Counted from the first letter of the stretch, positions 34,191 through 44,676 are shown. The stretch: 64,000 nucleotides of DNA from Halioglobus sp. (GCA_029246385.1 JAQWNG010000008.1:156610-220609); one strand, 5' to 3'. Notes: a model not told the origin generated them from the letters alone. Numbers and translations are program-made.

Positions 34191-35828
34191 ATGACACCGC
34201 GCACCCTCCTACCAGACCTTCAAGCCTACTCAGAAGTAAAGACGCACGCTGCGACGCTCAAGCAGGCGTCGATAGAACGATTTTTCGAGGCGGATGATAG
34301 CCGCGCTGAAACATGTACTCTCGAAGCTGCCGGCCTGCAACTTGATTACTCTAAACACCTATTAAGTCATGATGCGTTAGCATCTCTGCTTAAGCTGGCA
34401 ACTCAGGCTGAGCTGCAACAGCGCATCGCTGATCTGTTTAGCGGAAAACCCGTCAACAATACAGAGGATAGACCTGCACTGCACATGCTATTGCGGGCAT
34501 CCAGTAGCGGGGGACATAAGGAAAAATTCAAAGACGTAGTGGCAACCCGAGCTCGCATGCAGGCGATTGCGCAACGGCTTAACCGTGGCGAGCACACCGG
34601 CTATTCGGGCACAGTTATTACCGATGTCGTCAATATTGGAATTGGCGGCTCTGACCTCGGCCCGAGACTTGTCACGTCAGCACTAAAACCGTTCCAAGGC
34701 GATATCCGATGTCACTACGTGGCCAATGCGGATCCCGCCGATCTGCAGGACACTTTGCTGCATCTGAGTCCCGCCTCCACGCTCTTCATCATCTGCTCAA
34801 AATCCTTTCGCACTGAAGAGACCCTTGAAAATAGTCTCGAAGCAAGAGCGTGGATGCTAACCGCCGGCGCCAAAGCTACGGAACTGGAAAAACATTTTCT
34901 AGCTATTACTACAAATCTGCAGGCAGCAGAAGAATTCGGTATACCCTCTAGCCATTGCCTACCCTTGTGGGATTGGGTCGGCGGTCGTTACTCCGTATGG
35001 TCTGCGATTGGTCTAAGCTGTGCCATTGCCGTTGGCTGGGAACGGTTCGCCGAATTTTTGGCTGGAGCCGCGTCGATGGACCAACATTTCCGCACTAGCG
35101 CGCCCAGTGACAATATGCCACTGCTGATGAGCCTGCTAGAGTTATGGTATTGCAACTTCCTTGGCGCAAAAAATCATGTGGTGCTGCCCTATGACCATAG
35201 CCTAGAGCGTTTGCCTAACTTCTTGCAGCAGCTGACGATGGAAAGCAACGGCAAGCGGGTTAGTGTCGACGGCGAATCTCTTGATTACACCACTGGGCCG
35301 GTTCTTTGGGGCTCAACAGGTACCTTGGGGCAGCATTCTTTTCATCAGCTATTGCATCAAGGCCAACTGCTATGTCCTGTAGATTTTGTACTCCCGCTGA
35401 CCACTCACACCGGCATGGCGCATCAGCATTTAAACCTAGTGGCCAACTGTTTGGCGCAAAGTCGCACACTCATGCTAGGTCGATCACTGCAGGCCGCTAC
35501 AGACGCTTTGCTACAGCGCGGTCTCGGCATTGAAAAAGCAGAGAAACTCGCACCGCACCTTGTCATGCCAGGCAATCGCCCCAGCAGTGTTATCACGATG
35601 GAATCACTTAATCCAGCGACTCTGGGCGCATTATTAGCACTTTATGAACATCGTACCTTTTGCAGTGCCCAATTCTGGACAATAAATCCCTTCGACCAAT
35701 GGGGTGTTGAATTAGGCAAGGAAATCAGCGTCGGTATAGCGCAAAAATTGCAAGAATCAGATAGTAAAATCACAATGGATGGCGCAACGGAACGACTCAT
35801 TCAGCGTTGGAAAAATGCTCAGAAATGA
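34191..35828 (+). CDS. pgi: Glucose-6-phosphate isomerase
   Basis: Interconverts glucose 6-phosphate and fructose 6-phosphate. A 545-residue member with the usual signatures: VNIGIGGSDLGPRL, FIICSKSFRTEETLEN, DWVGGRYSVWSAIGL, QQLTMESNGKRV, GSTGTLGQHSFHQLLHQG and FDQWGVELGKEI. Catalytic Glu lies in MESNGK and His in QHSFHQLLHQG. AAGGTAGG precedes the ATG by about eight bases. Besides glycolysis it links to fructose 6-phosphate, the precursor of GDP-mannose made by the neighbouring manC/algC genes. It converges on algC with 31 bases between and no obvious terminator. Confidence 0.97.
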   Translation: MTPRTLLPDLQAYSEVKTHAATLKQASIERFFEADDSRAETCTLEAAGLQLDYSKHLLSHDALASLLKLATQAELQQRIADLFSGKPVNNTEDRPALHMLLRASSSGGHKEKFKDVVATRARMQAIAQRLNRGEHTGYSGTVITDVVNIGIGGSDLGPRLVTSALKPFQGDIRCHYVANADPADLQDTLLHLSPASTLFIICSKSFRTEETLENSLEARAWMLTAGAKATELEKHFLAITTNLQAAEEFGIPSSHCLPLWDWVGGRYSVWSAIGLSCAIAVGWERFAEFLAGAASMDQHFRTSAPSDNMPLLMSLLELWYCNFLGAKNHVVLPYDHSLERLPNFLQQLTMESNGKRVSVDGESLDYTTGPVLWGSTGTLGQHSFHQLLHQGQLLCPVDFVLPLTTHTGMAHQHLNLVANCLAQSRTLMLGRSLQAATDALLQRGLGIEKAEKLAPHLVMPGNRPSSVITMESLNPATLGALLALYEHRTFCSAQFWTINPFDQWGVELGKEISVGIAQKLQESDSKITMDGATERLIQRWKNAQK

Positions 35829-35859
35829 ACCACTATCAGACGCACGCCAATCTCTCAAG

Positions 35860-37209
35860 TCAGGCGTCAATTAAAGCCAGTAGCTCTACTGTTTTCACTT
35901 CCATTAAACCTTGATCACCACGACTTTCAACATTTAGACGCACCAGTGGCTCGGTGTTGGACATACGGACATTGAAGCGCCATTCGCCCATAGACATACT
36001 CAAACCGTCAACGTGCTCTACGGATTGCGCCTGGTCGCGAAAGACCGCCTCTATCTTCGCAAGCACCGCCGCCGGATTTTCAATTGTGCGATTGATCTCT
36101 CCGCTGCAGGGATATGCCGCCATGCGCTCAGCGACTAGTTTGGAAAGCGGCTGACCGCTGCTGCTAATCAGACCCGCCACCAAAAGCCAAGGAATCATAC
36201 CGCTGTCACAATATGCGAAGTCACGGAAATAATGATGGGCACTCATTTCGCCGCCGTATACAGCATTTTCGAGCCGCATCCGCTCCTTGATAAACGCATG
36301 GCCAGTTTTGCTTTGTATTGCCTCGCCACCCAATGACTCCACAATATTAACTGTGTTCCACGTCAGCCGAGGGTCATGCACGATGCGACCTGAGCCTTGT
36401 TGCTTCAAAAACGCCTCGGCTAATAGACCCACGACATAATAACCTTCTACAAAATTACCGCCTTCGTCAAAGAAAAAACAGCGGTCGAAATCGCCGTCCC
36501 AGCCCAAGCCCAGATCTGCCCCATGGTCTCGAACGGCAGCTGTTGCGGCAACACGATTCTCCGGCAACAGCGGGTTGGGTACACCGTTCGGGAAGTTTCC
36601 GTCCGCATCATGATGCAGCTTGATAAACTCAAAGGGTAAATGTTGTTCCAGCAGATCAACCACCCGCCCCGCACCACCATTTCCGGCGTCGACTACGATT
36701 TTGAGCGGCTTTAGACTGGCGATATCGATATAAGATAGCAGATGCTGCACATAAGCTTCAGACGTATTAAGTGGATACAACTGCCCGCGCTGTGCTGCGG
36801 GCGTAAACTGATCCCGCTCCGCCAACTTCTTAATATCAAACAGCCCAGTATCTCCAGAAATGGGACGCGATTCCTCACGCACGAATTTCATCCCATTGTA
36901 ATCCTTTGGGTTATGACTTGCCGTGATGGCTATACCGCCGTCCATACCAGCATGCGATGTCGCGAAGTAAATTTCTTCAGTGCCACACAGACCGATATCG
37001 TACACATCCACGCCCTGATCAAGCAAACCGTCAGTCACAGCCGCCTTAATGGATTCGCTAGTCAAACGGATGTCATGGCCTACAACTACCTGCCGAGGTT
37101 TAACGACTTCAGCGTAGGCGCGTCCGATGCGGCTGGCAATGTCCTCATTGAGTTGATCTGGCACTCGTCCACGGACATCGTAAGCCTTAAAACAGGTAAT
37201 TTCTTGCAC
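35860..37209 (-). CDS. algC: Phosphomannomutase/phosphoglucomutase (AlgC type)
   Basis: Interconverts hexose 6- and 1-phosphates of mannose and glucose, supplying both GDP-Man and UDP-Glc routes. The 449-residue alpha-D-phosphohexomutase starts [17 protein letters not shown], has the phosphoserine loop [14 protein letters not shown], the metal loop GWDGDFDRC, the sugar loop [12 protein letters not shown] and the phosphate loop [13 protein letters not shown]. It starts with GTG (an out-of-frame ATG lies four bases upstream). The gene is 11 bases after galU and downstream of manC, forming a nucleotide-sugar operon. Bifunctional use of mannose and glucose is inferred from the AlgC-like sequence. 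Confidence 0.93.
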   Translation of the reverse strand: MQEITCFKAYDVRGRVPDQLNEDIASRIGRAYAEVVKPRQVVVGHDIRLTSESIKAAVTDGLLDQGVDVYDIGLCGTEEIYFATSHAGMDGGIAITASHNPKDYNGMKFVREESRPISGDTGLFDIKKLAERDQFTPAAQRGQLYPLNTSEAYVQHLLSYIDIASLKPLKIVVDAGNGGAGRVVDLLEQHLPFEFIKLHHDADGNFPNGVPNPLLPENRVAATAAVRDHGADLGLGWDGDFDRCFFFDEGGNFVEGYYVVGLLAEAFLKQQGSGRIVHDPRLTWNTVNIVESLGGEAIQSKTGHAFIKERMRLENAVYGGEMSAHHYFRDFAYCDSGMIPWLLVAGLISSSGQPLSKLVAERMAAYPCSGEINRTIENPAAVLAKIEAVFRDQAQSVEHVDGLSMSMGEWRFNVRMSNTEPLVRLNVESRGDQGLMEVKTVELLALIDA

Positions 37210-37220
37210 ACATGACTCGC

Positions 37221-38048
37221 TTATGTTGACTGGTAATAATTATCGTAAACGAAGTTGGTAGCCTCTACAAACCCCGGGACGCTTCCACAATCGAAACGGC
37301 GACCTTTGAATTTGTACGCCATGACACACCCGTTTTGAGCTTGGGTTTGCAGCGCATCGGTGATCTGAATTTCTCCGTTAGCGCCGGGCTTGGTCACACG
37401 AAGAATATCGAATATATCGGGCGTTAGTATATATCGACCTATGATCGCTAAGTTTGATGGTGCGTCCCTGGCCTCAGGCTTTTCCACCATCTCATCGACT
37501 CGATAAACACCATTGTTGAGGCTCTCACCCCGAATAACGCCATACTTATGCGTTTCATCTTCCGGCACTTCCTGAATAGCAACGATAGAACATCGAAATT
37601 GCTTAAAGAGTTGCACCATTTGAGCTAACACACCCGGCCCACTATTCAGGCATAAATCATCCGACAGTAGAACGCCAAAAGGTTCATTTCCTATCAACGG
37701 TTCTCCAGTAAGAATCGCGTGCCCCAAACCTTTCATTTCACGTTGGCGGACCTGGGTAAAAACACCTTTATCTAAAATGCCGCGAATACCTTCAAGGTAG
37801 GCTTCCTTGCCGCTACCCGCAATTTGATGCTCCAGTTCATAACTGATATCAAAATGGTCGGTAATCGCGCGTTTACCGCGACCAGTAACCATGGCACAGG
37901 TCGTCATACCGGCGTGAATAGCCTCTTCGACCCCATATTGCACGAGTGGCTTATTAACCACCGGCAGCATTTCTTTGGGCATACTCTTAGTGGCAGGCAG
38001 AAATCGTGTGCCGTAACCGGCCACCGGAAAAAGACATTTTTTAATCAA
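37221..38048 (-). CDS. galU: UTP-glucose-1-phosphate uridylyltransferase
   Basis: Makes UDP-glucose for LPS core, exopolysaccharide and other UDP-sugars. The 275-residue chain carries [28 protein letters not shown] (nucleotide loop and PKEMLP motif), [18 protein letters not shown], and VLLSDDLCL with the metal-binding Asp pair. The start is TTG, well supported by AGAGGG eight bases upstream; no ATG is available. It lies 28 bases after manC and 11 before algC. Confidence 0.95.
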   Translation of the reverse strand: MIKKCLFPVAGYGTRFLPATKSMPKEMLPVVNKPLVQYGVEEAIHAGMTTCAMVTGRGKRAITDHFDISYELEHQIAGSGKEAYLEGIRGILDKGVFTQVRQREMKGLGHAILTGEPLIGNEPFGVLLSDDLCLNSGPGVLAQMVQLFKQFRCSIVAIQEVPEDETHKYGVIRGESLNNGVYRVDEMVEKPEARDAPSNLAIIGRYILTPDIFDILRVTKPGANGEIQITDALQTQAQNGCVMAYKFKGRRFDCGSVPGFVEATNFVYDNYYQST

Positions 38049-38076
38049 AACAGTAACCCTCTATGTTGCGCCAGCA

Positions 38077-39492
38077 TCATTGACTGCGGCCGTATACGTC
38101 TTCAAAGCGCACAATATCATCTTCACCCAAATAGGCCCCAGACTGAACTTCAATTATTTCCAGCGGTATATGTCCAGGATTAGCGAGGCGATGTTTATGG
38201 CCTAGTGGAATGTAAGTGGACTCATCCTCTGCCAACATAAACACTTTATCCTCGCAGGTAACCTCGGCAGTGCCCTTAACGACGATCCAGTGTTCAGCGC
38301 GATGGTGATGCATCTGCAAAGACAGGCGCTGCGCAGGGTTGACGACAATACGCTTCACCTGAAACCGCTCTGACGTAATAAGCGATTCGTAGCATCCCCA
38401 GGGACGATAGATTCTTCGGTGAAGCGTAGCTTCCGTGCGCCGCCCTTGCTTTAGTGCTGTAACAATCCGTTTAACATCCTGCACTTTATGGCGGTCGGCG
38501 ATCAGTATCGCATCTGCAGTTTCGACGACCACGAGATTTTCCACTCCGGTCGCAGCCACTAAGCGCGATTCGCTGCGAAAATAGCTTCCACGGCAGTTGT
38601 CCATAATGACATCTCCCCGAGATACGTTGTCCTCTGCGTCGCGCTCAGCCACCTCCCACAGTGCAGACCACGCGCCGACATCGCTCCAGCCACAGTTGAG
38701 GGAGACAACAGCTCCAGCCTCTGTCTTTTCCATAACCGCATAATCAATACTGTCAGAGGGACATTGCTCAAATAATTGGGCGTCAGGCCGCACAAAATAC
38801 ATATCGACCGTCGCAGCACGCATCGCTTGTTCACAGAATGAAAAAATGTCAGGTGCGCGTTGAGTCAGTTCATCAAGATAGGTTTGTGCGCGCAACAAAA
38901 ACATGCCGCTGTTCCAAAGGTAGCCACCGCTTTCTATATAGTCTTTAGCCGCAGCAGCGTCAGGTTTTTCAACAAAACGCTCCAACTCATAAAGATCATC
39001 TGCCAGCTCAGGTCCACATTTAATGTAGCCATAGCCTGTTTCGGCCTCCGTAGGGACGACACCAAAGGTCATCAACCTACCCTCACCGGCAAGCGGCAGA
39101 GATTTCTCTACCGCTGCAACGAATGCCTCGACATCCGTGATCAAATGGTCTGCCGGCAATACCAGTAAAATAGATTCTGGATCTGTAGTAACAGCTTGTA
39201 AGGCTGCCAATGCGAGCGCAGGCGCGGTATTTCGTCCCTGTGGCTCAAGGATCAGCGAACTGGCCTGCAAGTCCAGCTGCCGCAGTTGCTCCGCCACCAT
39301 AAAGCGGTGCTCTTCATTGCACACTACGATAGGCGCAGCGGCCTCCGCCTCCAAGCCGCTAGTGCGCTGCAAGGTTTCCTGTAACATTGTGAGTTCGCCA
39401 GCTAGCGCTAAAAACTGTTTGGGATGGCTCTCTCTGGAAACCGGCCACAACCTACTACCCACGCCACCAGAAAGGAGTACGGGTGTTAACAT
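38077..39492 (-). CDS. manC: Mannose-1-phosphate guanylyltransferase / mannose-6-phosphate isomerase
   Basis: Bifunctional GDP-mannose synthesis enzyme of the AlgA/CpsB/WbpW type. The N-terminal guanylyltransferase has LSGGVGSRLWPVSRESHPKQFL and FVEKPD; the C-terminal cupin isomerase has RPWGCYESL, QMHHHRAEHWIVVKGTAEVT and YIPLGHKHRLANPG with metal-binding His/Glu. The track start is 63 bases too early; the ATG at 39492 has AGGGG about six bases upstream and gives the family N-terminus (MLTPVLLSGG, 471 residues). Heads the manC-galU-algC operon. GDP-mannose could also feed GDP-fucose or GDP-rhamnose for the glycan island; that is inference. Confidence 0.95.
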   Translation of the reverse strand: MLTPVLLSGGVGSRLWPVSRESHPKQFLALAGELTMLQETLQRTSGLEAEAAAPIVVCNEEHRFMVAEQLRQLDLQASSLILEPQGRNTAPALALAALQAVTTDPESILLVLPADHLITDVEAFVAAVEKSLPLAGEGRLMTFGVVPTEAETGYGYIKCGPELADDLYELERFVEKPDAAAAKDYIESGGYLWNSGMFLLRAQTYLDELTQRAPDIFSFCEQAMRAATVDMYFVRPDAQLFEQCPSDSIDYAVMEKTEAGAVVSLNCGWSDVGAWSALWEVAERDAEDNVSRGDVIMDNCRGSYFRSESRLVAATGVENLVVVETADAILIADRHKVQDVKRIVTALKQGRRTEATLHRRIYRPWGCYESLITSERFQVKRIVVNPAQRLSLQMHHHRAEHWIVVKGTAEVTCEDKVFMLAEDESTYIPLGHKHRLANPGHIPLEIIEVQSGAYLGEDDIVRFEDVYGRSQ

Positions 39493-39540
39493 ATAAATCC
39501 CCTGTAATTTGAAGAATCGGTCTACGCGAGCCCAACATGC

Positions 39541-39577
39541 AACATCAGTTCGCAAAAAACTACAACTACTTGATGTT
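39541..39577. promoter_or_regulatory. Inverted repeat upstream of manC
   Basis: AACATCA and TGATGTT are perfect 7-bp arms separated by 23 bases, about 50 bases before the manC ATG in the divergent manC/fabA region. Spacing suits a looping or two-helix operator, but this may be chance. Confidence 0.3.
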
Positions 39578-39610
39578 AACTGAAGGCCATGTTTTTGACC
39601 AGCAAACCAC

Positions 39611-39638
39611 TGGACTTGTGGCTCGCAACTATTAAAAT
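39611..39638 (+). promoter_or_regulatory. Candidate sigma-70 promoter for fabAB
   Basis: TGGACT (4 of 6) and TAAAAT (5 of 6) with a 16-base spacer, about 100 bases before the fabA start. No clear FadR or FabR box was seen. Confidence 0.45.
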
Positions 39639-39739
39639 AGAAAACCTCGACCGCCTATTCATATTATCGACGAAAATAAGTTTCTCTACCGCATGATATG
39701 CCCACAATATACTCCTTTCAAAGCAAAACTGGAAAATCT

Positions 39740-40255
39740 ATGATTGGCAAACACACGTACTCCAAAAACGAACTGATCGCTTGCGGTAAAGGCGAGCTTT
39801 TTGGTCCAGGGAATGCCCAACTTCCAACAGACAACATGTTGATGATTGACCGTATTGCTCACATCAGTTCGGAAGGAGGCAATTATGGTAAAGGAGAAAT
39901 CATCGCCGAGTTAGACATCAACCCAGACCTGTGGTTTTTCCAGTGTCACTTTCCAATGGATCCGGTCATGCCCGGATGTCTGGGACTGGACGCGATGTGG
40001 CAGCTCCTCGGATTTTTCTTGGGCTGGAGGGATAACCCGGGACGAGGACGCGCATTAGGGTGCGGAGAGGTCAAGTTCAGTGGCCAAATACTTCCTACTG
40101 CAAGCAAAATAATTTATAACATTGAGATCAAACGTGTGATTGAGCGTAAGCTCATCATGGGCATTGCCGACGGCGCCCTCTCGGTCGATGGCACCGAAAT
40201 TTATGTTGCAAAGGATTTGCGAGTCGGACTATTCAAATCAACGGAGTCTTTCTAG
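39740..40255 (+). CDS. fabA: 3-hydroxydecanoyl-ACP dehydratase/isomerase
   Basis: Dehydrates 3-hydroxydecanoyl-ACP and isomerises trans-2 to cis-3 decenoyl-ACP, the branch point to unsaturated fatty acids. The 171-residue protein matches E. coli FabA in length and landmarks: [39 protein letters not shown] (catalytic His and the Asp further along), and [14 protein letters not shown]. The track start at 39698 gives 14 surplus residues; the ATG at 39740 ([12 protein letters not shown]) fits. fabB follows after four bases, the standard co-expressed pair. Confidence 0.97.
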   Translation: MIGKHTYSKNELIACGKGELFGPGNAQLPTDNMLMIDRIAHISSEGGNYGKGEIIAELDINPDLWFFQCHFPMDPVMPGCLGLDAMWQLLGFFLGWRDNPGRGRALGCGEVKFSGQILPTASKIIYNIEIKRVIERKLIMGIADGALSVDGTEIYVAKDLRVGLFKSTESF

Positions 40256-40259
40256 TCGT

Positions 40260-41486
40260 ATGCGTAAACGAACAGTTATCACAGGCCTCGGCATAGTCTC
40301 CTGTCTGGGCAACGATGCCGAAACAGTTTCGAAGTCATTGTATGAAGGGCGCTCTGGTATCACGGTCAATCAGGAGCAGATTGATGTAGGCATGCGCTCG
40401 CATGTCTCGGGGTCTCCAATAATCGATATCGAAACCTATATCGACAGAAAACAATTGCGCTTTATGGGCAATGCCGCAGCGTATGCCTATATTTCGATGC
40501 AGCGCGCAATCGATGACGCAGGCCTGCAAATATCAGAGGTCTCTAACGATCGCACCGGAATTATAGCGGGCTCAGGAGGAGCCTCTTCTTGCAGTCAGAC
40601 CGAAGCCTCAGACATTATGCGCGAACGCGGTCTGCGCCGTGTCGGACCTTACCGCGTCACACAAACTATGGGTAGCACTGTATCCGCTTGCCTTGCCACG
40701 CCCTTTAAAATTAAAGGCATCAATTATTCGATCTCCTCAGCGTGCTCCACTAGTGCTCATTGCATCGGAAACGCTATGGAGCAAATTCAACTGGGCAAGC
40801 AAGACATTGTATTTGCCGGTGGTGGCGAAGAATTACATTGGACACTCAGCTGTTTATTTGACGCTATGGGCGCGCTGTCTACTAAATACAACGATACGCC
40901 GGAACGTGCTTCTCGAGCTTATGACGCCAACCGAGACGGCTTCGTCATAGCTGGAGGTGGTGGCATGCTGGTAGTGGAAGAGCTGGAGCATGCCAGAGCT
41001 AGGAGCGCAAAAATCTATGCGGAATTAGTGGGCTACGGTGCCACATCTGACGGCCACGATATGGTCTCACCCTCCGGTGAGGGCGCTGTTCGCTGCATGC
41101 AGCAAGCGCTTAGCACTGTCGAAGGCCCGGTTGATTACATTAATGCCCACGGCACCAGTACACCGGCAGGAGACATTCAAGAACTGAAAGCCGCAAGAGA
41201 AGTATTCTGTAATGAAGATGAAATACCAGTGATCGGCTCCACCAAATCGCTGTCCGGCCACTCCCTCGGTGCTGCTGGGGTGCAAGAGGCGATTTATTCA
41301 CTGCTAATGCAGCAACAGGGCTTTATCGCTGCGTCGGCCAACATCGAGGAACTCGATCCGCAAGCTGACGGCTTACCCATCGCGCTTTTACGTCATGACG
41401 ATGTCGATTTACAGCGAGTAATGTCTAACAGCTTTGGATTTGGTGGGACTAATGCTTCTTTGGTGTTTCAGAAGCTATCGACTTAG
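40260..41486 (+). CDS. fabB: 3-oxoacyl-ACP synthase I
   Basis: Condensing enzyme that elongates cis-3-decenoyl-ACP. The 408-residue thiolase-fold protein starts [33 protein letters not shown] holds the nucleophilic Cys, [11 protein letters not shown] and [12 protein letters not shown] the two catalytic His, and [12 protein letters not shown] closes the active site. The track start overlaps fabA in another frame; the ATG at 40260 is four bases after the fabA stop. It converges on moeA with 51 bases between and no obvious terminator. Confidence 0.97.
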   Translation: MRKRTVITGLGIVSCLGNDAETVSKSLYEGRSGITVNQEQIDVGMRSHVSGSPIIDIETYIDRKQLRFMGNAAAYAYISMQRAIDDAGLQISEVSNDRTGIIAGSGGASSCSQTEASDIMRERGLRRVGPYRVTQTMGSTVSACLATPFKIKGINYSISSACSTSAHCIGNAMEQIQLGKQDIVFAGGGEELHWTLSCLFDAMGALSTKYNDTPERASRAYDANRDGFVIAGGGGMLVVEELEHARARSAKIYAELVGYGATSDGHDMVSPSGEGAVRCMQQALSTVEGPVDYINAHGTSTPAGDIQELKAAREVFCNEDEIPVIGSTKSLSGHSLGAAGVQEAIYSLLMQQQGFIAASANIEELDPQADGLPIALLRHDDVDLQRVMSNSFGFGGTNASLVFQKLST

Positions 41487-41537
41487 CATCGCCGGGGGGC
41501 GGACTGAGACGGAAGCGCAACGCCAGCAAGCCTCTAA

Positions 41538-42749
41538 TTATCCTGCAATCGAATCAAGCAATATTATTTCTAAAGTATCGCCTTCTGATACGACAGTGCC
41601 CGGCGGAATCACCGCCAGTGCGTTACTCTGACTTACCGAACGGAGCACGCCGGAGCTCTGATTTGAAAACTTCTTCGCCAGCAAGCCCTGCGCTGTGTTT
41701 TCCAAAACAACGCGGAGATAGTCTTGCCGGCCACTAGGCTTAACAACCGAAAAAGCGGCTATCGCATGCAAATGAGGTAAATCAGGTTCAGCAACACCCT
41801 GCATTTCTAAAAGGAAAGGGCGTGCTATCAAGCAGAAAGTAACAAACACAGACGTCGGATTCCCGGGCAAGCCAATAAACGTGGTCTTATCAATACTTCC
41901 GAAAGCGAGAGGTTTGCCCGGTTTTATTGCGAGCTTCCAAAGATCCAGTCGCCCCAAGCGCTGCACTTGGGCCTTAACATGATCCTCCTCACCTACTGAA
42001 ACACCACCAGTGGTAATAACACAATCCGCCACCTCGCTGGCATGCAGCAGCGCCTGCGCAGTGGCATCCGCATCATCTGCTACAATTCCGCAATCGATAA
42101 CTTCCATGTGAAGATTTCTCAGCAATCCGGCCAAGGTATAACGGTTTGAATTGTAAATACTACCCTCGGGTAACTCGCCACTACCAAGCTCAAACAACTC
42201 ATCACCGGTTGACAGCACTGCGACCCGCAAAGGACGATAGACCTTCGCGCGAGAGAGACCTACTGAAGCCAACATCCCCATATCCTGCGGACGCAGTATT
42301 CGTCCTCTTGTCAAAACGATGTCCCCAGCCTTTACATCCTGTCCACGATAGCGAATATTCTGCCCCGCCATCACAGGACCCGGCACTCTCACTACACCCT
42401 CTAGCTCCGTGCAGTTTTCCTGCATCACCACCGCATCCGCACCGGCAGGAATCGCAGCTCCGGTAAAAATTCGAGCGGCACAAGCCTCCTCCAAAGGTGA
42501 GCCAACAGTGCCAGCAGGAATACGTTGGCTAACAAGGAGCCTTTGCTCGGTATCACTGGCACGCAGAGCATAGCCATCCATCGCGCTATTATTAGCAGGT
42601 GGAACGTCGATTGTTGACAATACATCCTCCGAGAGTGTGTAACCAAGGGCATCGAGAAGAGGTAAGTCAATTGTCTCGTTGATACGTTGAGCGGCGGCAA
42701 GTACCATAGCCAGTGCTTCTGCAACCGGAGTCAAAGGGGCCAAAGTCAC
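41538..42749 (-). CDS. moeA: Molybdopterin molybdenumtransferase
   Basis: Inserts molybdate into adenylated molybdopterin. The 403-residue protein has DVPPANNSAMDGYALR, AARIFTGAAIPAGADAVVMQEN, RYRGQDVKAGD, VLSTGDELFELG, TTGGVSVGEEDHVK and GLPGNPTSVFVTF, the MoeA signatures. It starts with GTG in a GTGA overlap with moaB. AAGGG lies just upstream. With moaB it indicates molybdenum-cofactor enzymes elsewhere in the genome; the rest of the moa genes are not here. Confidence 0.95.
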   Translation of the reverse strand: MTLAPLTPVAEALAMVLAAAQRINETIDLPLLDALGYTLSEDVLSTIDVPPANNSAMDGYALRASDTEQRLLVSQRIPAGTVGSPLEEACAARIFTGAAIPAGADAVVMQENCTELEGVVRVPGPVMAGQNIRYRGQDVKAGDIVLTRGRILRPQDMGMLASVGLSRAKVYRPLRVAVLSTGDELFELGSGELPEGSIYNSNRYTLAGLLRNLHMEVIDCGIVADDADATAQALLHASEVADCVITTGGVSVGEEDHVKAQVQRLGRLDLWKLAIKPGKPLAFGSIDKTTFIGLPGNPTSVFVTFCLIARPFLLEMQGVAEPDLPHLHAIAAFSVVKPSGRQDYLRVVLENTAQGLLAKKFSNQSSGVLRSVSQSNALAVIPPGTVVSEGDTLEIILLDSIAG

Positions 42750-43273
42750 GTGCCCTTCAACACACTGAGCACGCCAGCGAAATTACAAGGGCGGTGGCTA
42801 CTATCCAACTGCTGAGAAATCAAGCCATTCCAAGCAGTCTTGCAGGCGCCAGTGGAACCTGGCATGCAGAATATAACCGTACCATTGGCAAAGCCCGCAA
42901 GGGCACGAGACTGCACTGTCGAAGAACCTATCTCCTCATAAGACAACGCGCGAAACACCTCCCCAAAACCGTCAATCGCTTTATCAAATAGCGGTTGCAC
43001 TGCCTCGGGGGTGGAGTCTCGCCCCGAAAACCCCGTGCCGCCCGTCATTAACACCGCGTTAATGCCCTCATCAGCAATCAGCGCTGACAGGACGGCGCGT
43101 ATCTGATAGATGTCATCGCGCACGATAGCCCTGTCGCCGGTGTGGTGCCCCGCTTCCTCTAGTGCGGCAACCAGATAGTCTCCGGACGTATCGTTTTCCC
43201 TTGTGCGTGTATCGGACACCGTTAAAACTGCAATGGACAGACTCTGTAAATTTTCACCTGTCACTAAACTCAT
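42746..43273 (-). CDS. moaB: Molybdenum cofactor biosynthesis protein B
   Basis: MogA/MoaB-fold protein linked to adenylation of molybdopterin. About 175 residues with IAVLTVSDTRTRENDTSG, LMTGGTGFSGRDSTPEAV (the TGGTG loop) and EIGSSTVQSRALAGFANGTVIFCMPGS, closer to MoaB than MogA in this last part. The track starts at a GTG overlapping the upstream gene; I prefer the ATG at 43273 because AGGGG lies eight bases before it. Its stop overlaps moeA by GTGA. Confidence 0.92.
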   Translation of the reverse strand: MSLVTGENLQSLSIAVLTVSDTRTRENDTSGDYLVAALEEAGHHTGDRAIVRDDIYQIRAVLSALIADEGINAVLMTGGTGFSGRDSTPEAVQPLFDKAIDGFGEVFRALSYEEIGSSTVQSRALAGFANGTVIFCMPGSTGACKTAWNGLISQQLDSSHRPCNFAGVLSVLKGT

Positions 43274-43278
43274 GCTGT

Positions 43279-44145
43279 TCACCCCTGCTGCTGTTCGTAA
43301 TAATATTTGACGACATCGCTAATTGCACTGCGCCAGGGAACTTGTCTAATGGCAAATGTATTGCGTATTTTGCTGCAGTTGAGTGCTCGATTGAGCGGCC
43401 TTAAGCCGTCTGTCTGATACTCCAGTTGCACCGCTGCAGCACTAAACTCAGAAAACTGTGAAGCAGAAGCGAGCAAGGCCTCCGCAAATTCATAATAGGT
43501 GGCCGTATCAGAACTGCAATAGTGATAAGTCCCCCATGTTTCAATCCCCGTACCCAGTTGATCAAGCAGTGCTAATAGCACTCTGGCGCCATCATCGGCC
43601 GCCACAGGACAACCACGCAAGTTATTATCCAGCACCAAACTAGCGCCCTCGCGCAGCGAACCCAGCAATCGGGTTATTAGATTCGTCCCCTGATTGGAGA
43701 AGACAGGACCCAGCCGCAATATTAAGTGACGCGAGCAGGCATCGGCTGCGACCCGCTCGGCACGCGCAAGTAGCTGACCAGTGACTTCGTCGCTGTCTGG
43801 TAAATCCTCTTCCACATAAGGTCTTTGCAGTTCTCCAGAGAACACACCCGAACTAGAGACATAGAGATAGGTAGCATCGGTTCGATGGCAGGCCTTGGCC
43901 ACCCAGTGGCTGCGCTGCAAATCCACCTCTTGAATCGGCAAAGCACCCTCACCAGCGGCTTCTAGACGAAGGTCAACAACCGTCTCACTCTTCGCCCGCA
44001 CAATGCTTTTTTTCGCCTGCCGCTCGCTCTTCCAACGACAGGCTGAACAACTCATGGACACCAACTCGTGGCGGCCTAACATCGCTTGACGACGAATCAA
44101 CGCCACGCCTAAAGACGTATCAGATCCCAATATAAGTACGCGCAT
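43279..44145 (-). CDS. RmlD-like NAD(P)-dependent sugar reductase/epimerase
   Basis: An extended short-chain dehydrogenase of 288 residues. VLILGSDTSLGVALIRRQ is a drifted GxxGxxG Rossmann loop (GSDTSLG), YLYVSSSGVFSG holds the Ser/Thr of the catalytic set, and RPYVEEDLP.. resembles the RmlD PYxExD segment where the usual YGxxK Tyr/Lys would follow. Here that YxxxK is not evident, so activity is uncertain. LRLGPVFSNQG and LRPLNRALNCSKI (RPxxSxLxxxK-like) fit RmlD. The other rml genes are absent. It lies between ssb and moaB on the minus strand; the role is not assigned. Confidence 0.75.
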   Translation of the reverse strand: MRVLILGSDTSLGVALIRRQAMLGRHELVSMSCSACRWKSERQAKKSIVRAKSETVVDLRLEAAGEGALPIQEVDLQRSHWVAKACHRTDATYLYVSSSGVFSGELQRPYVEEDLPDSDEVTGQLLARAERVAADACSRHLILRLGPVFSNQGTNLITRLLGSLREGASLVLDNNLRGCPVAADDGARVLLALLDQLGTGIETWGTYHYCSSDTATYYEFAEALLASASQFSEFSAAAVQLEYQTDGLRPLNRALNCSKIRNTFAIRQVPWRSAISDVVKYYYEQQQG

Positions 44146-44196
44146 CGTCGCCGTAAAGCCGATCGCTAATTACTGGTCAGCCATCAAACAAGCCCT

Positions 44197-44676
44197 CTAA
44201 AAAGGTATGTCGTCGTCAAAATTTCCAATGTCTCCGCCCGGACTTGCAACTGGGGCTGGGACAGGTTGAACGGAGGGGCCTTTGGAGGGAGCACTCTGAT
44301 CAAAGCCTCCTGCAGCAGAACCACCCGAATTGGCACCCCGTGCATCTAACATTTGCATTTCATTACTGACAATTTCTGTGGTGTAACGATCTTGGCCTTC
44401 TTTGTCCTGCCATTTTCGAGTGCGCAACTGCCCTTCAATATAAACCTTAGAACCTTTGCGAAGGTACTCACCTGCAATTTCAGCCAGCTTATTAAAAAAA
44501 ACAATACGGTGCCATTCGGTTCTTTCCTGAGGCTGACCGGTCTGCTTGTCTTTCCAGACTTCAGAGGTTGCTACAGAAATATTGGTAATCGCAGCGCCGG
44601 CTTGGGAATAACGGACCTCCGGGTCATTGCCCAGATTGCCCACAATAATGACTTTGTTGATGCCACGTGTGGCCAT
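44197..44676 (-). CDS. ssb: Single-stranded DNA-binding protein
   Basis: Homotetrameric OB-fold protein coating ssDNA in replication and repair. The 159-residue chain starts [23 protein letters not shown], has [35 protein letters not shown], a Gly/Pro/Ser-rich linker and the acidic C-terminal tip FDDDIPF that docks partner proteins. Downstream of the MFS gene and uvrA, the pseudomonad order. An extended -10-like TGTTATAGT lies about 50 bases upstream, with no clear LexA box. Confidence 0.97.
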   Translation of the reverse strand: MATRGINKVIIVGNLGNDPEVRYSQAGAAITNISVATSEVWKDKQTGQPQERTEWHRIVFFNKLAEIAGEYLRKGSKVYIEGQLRTRKWQDKEGQDRYTTEIVSNEMQMLDARGANSGGSAAGGFDQSAPSKGPSVQPVPAPVASPGGDIGNFDDDIPF

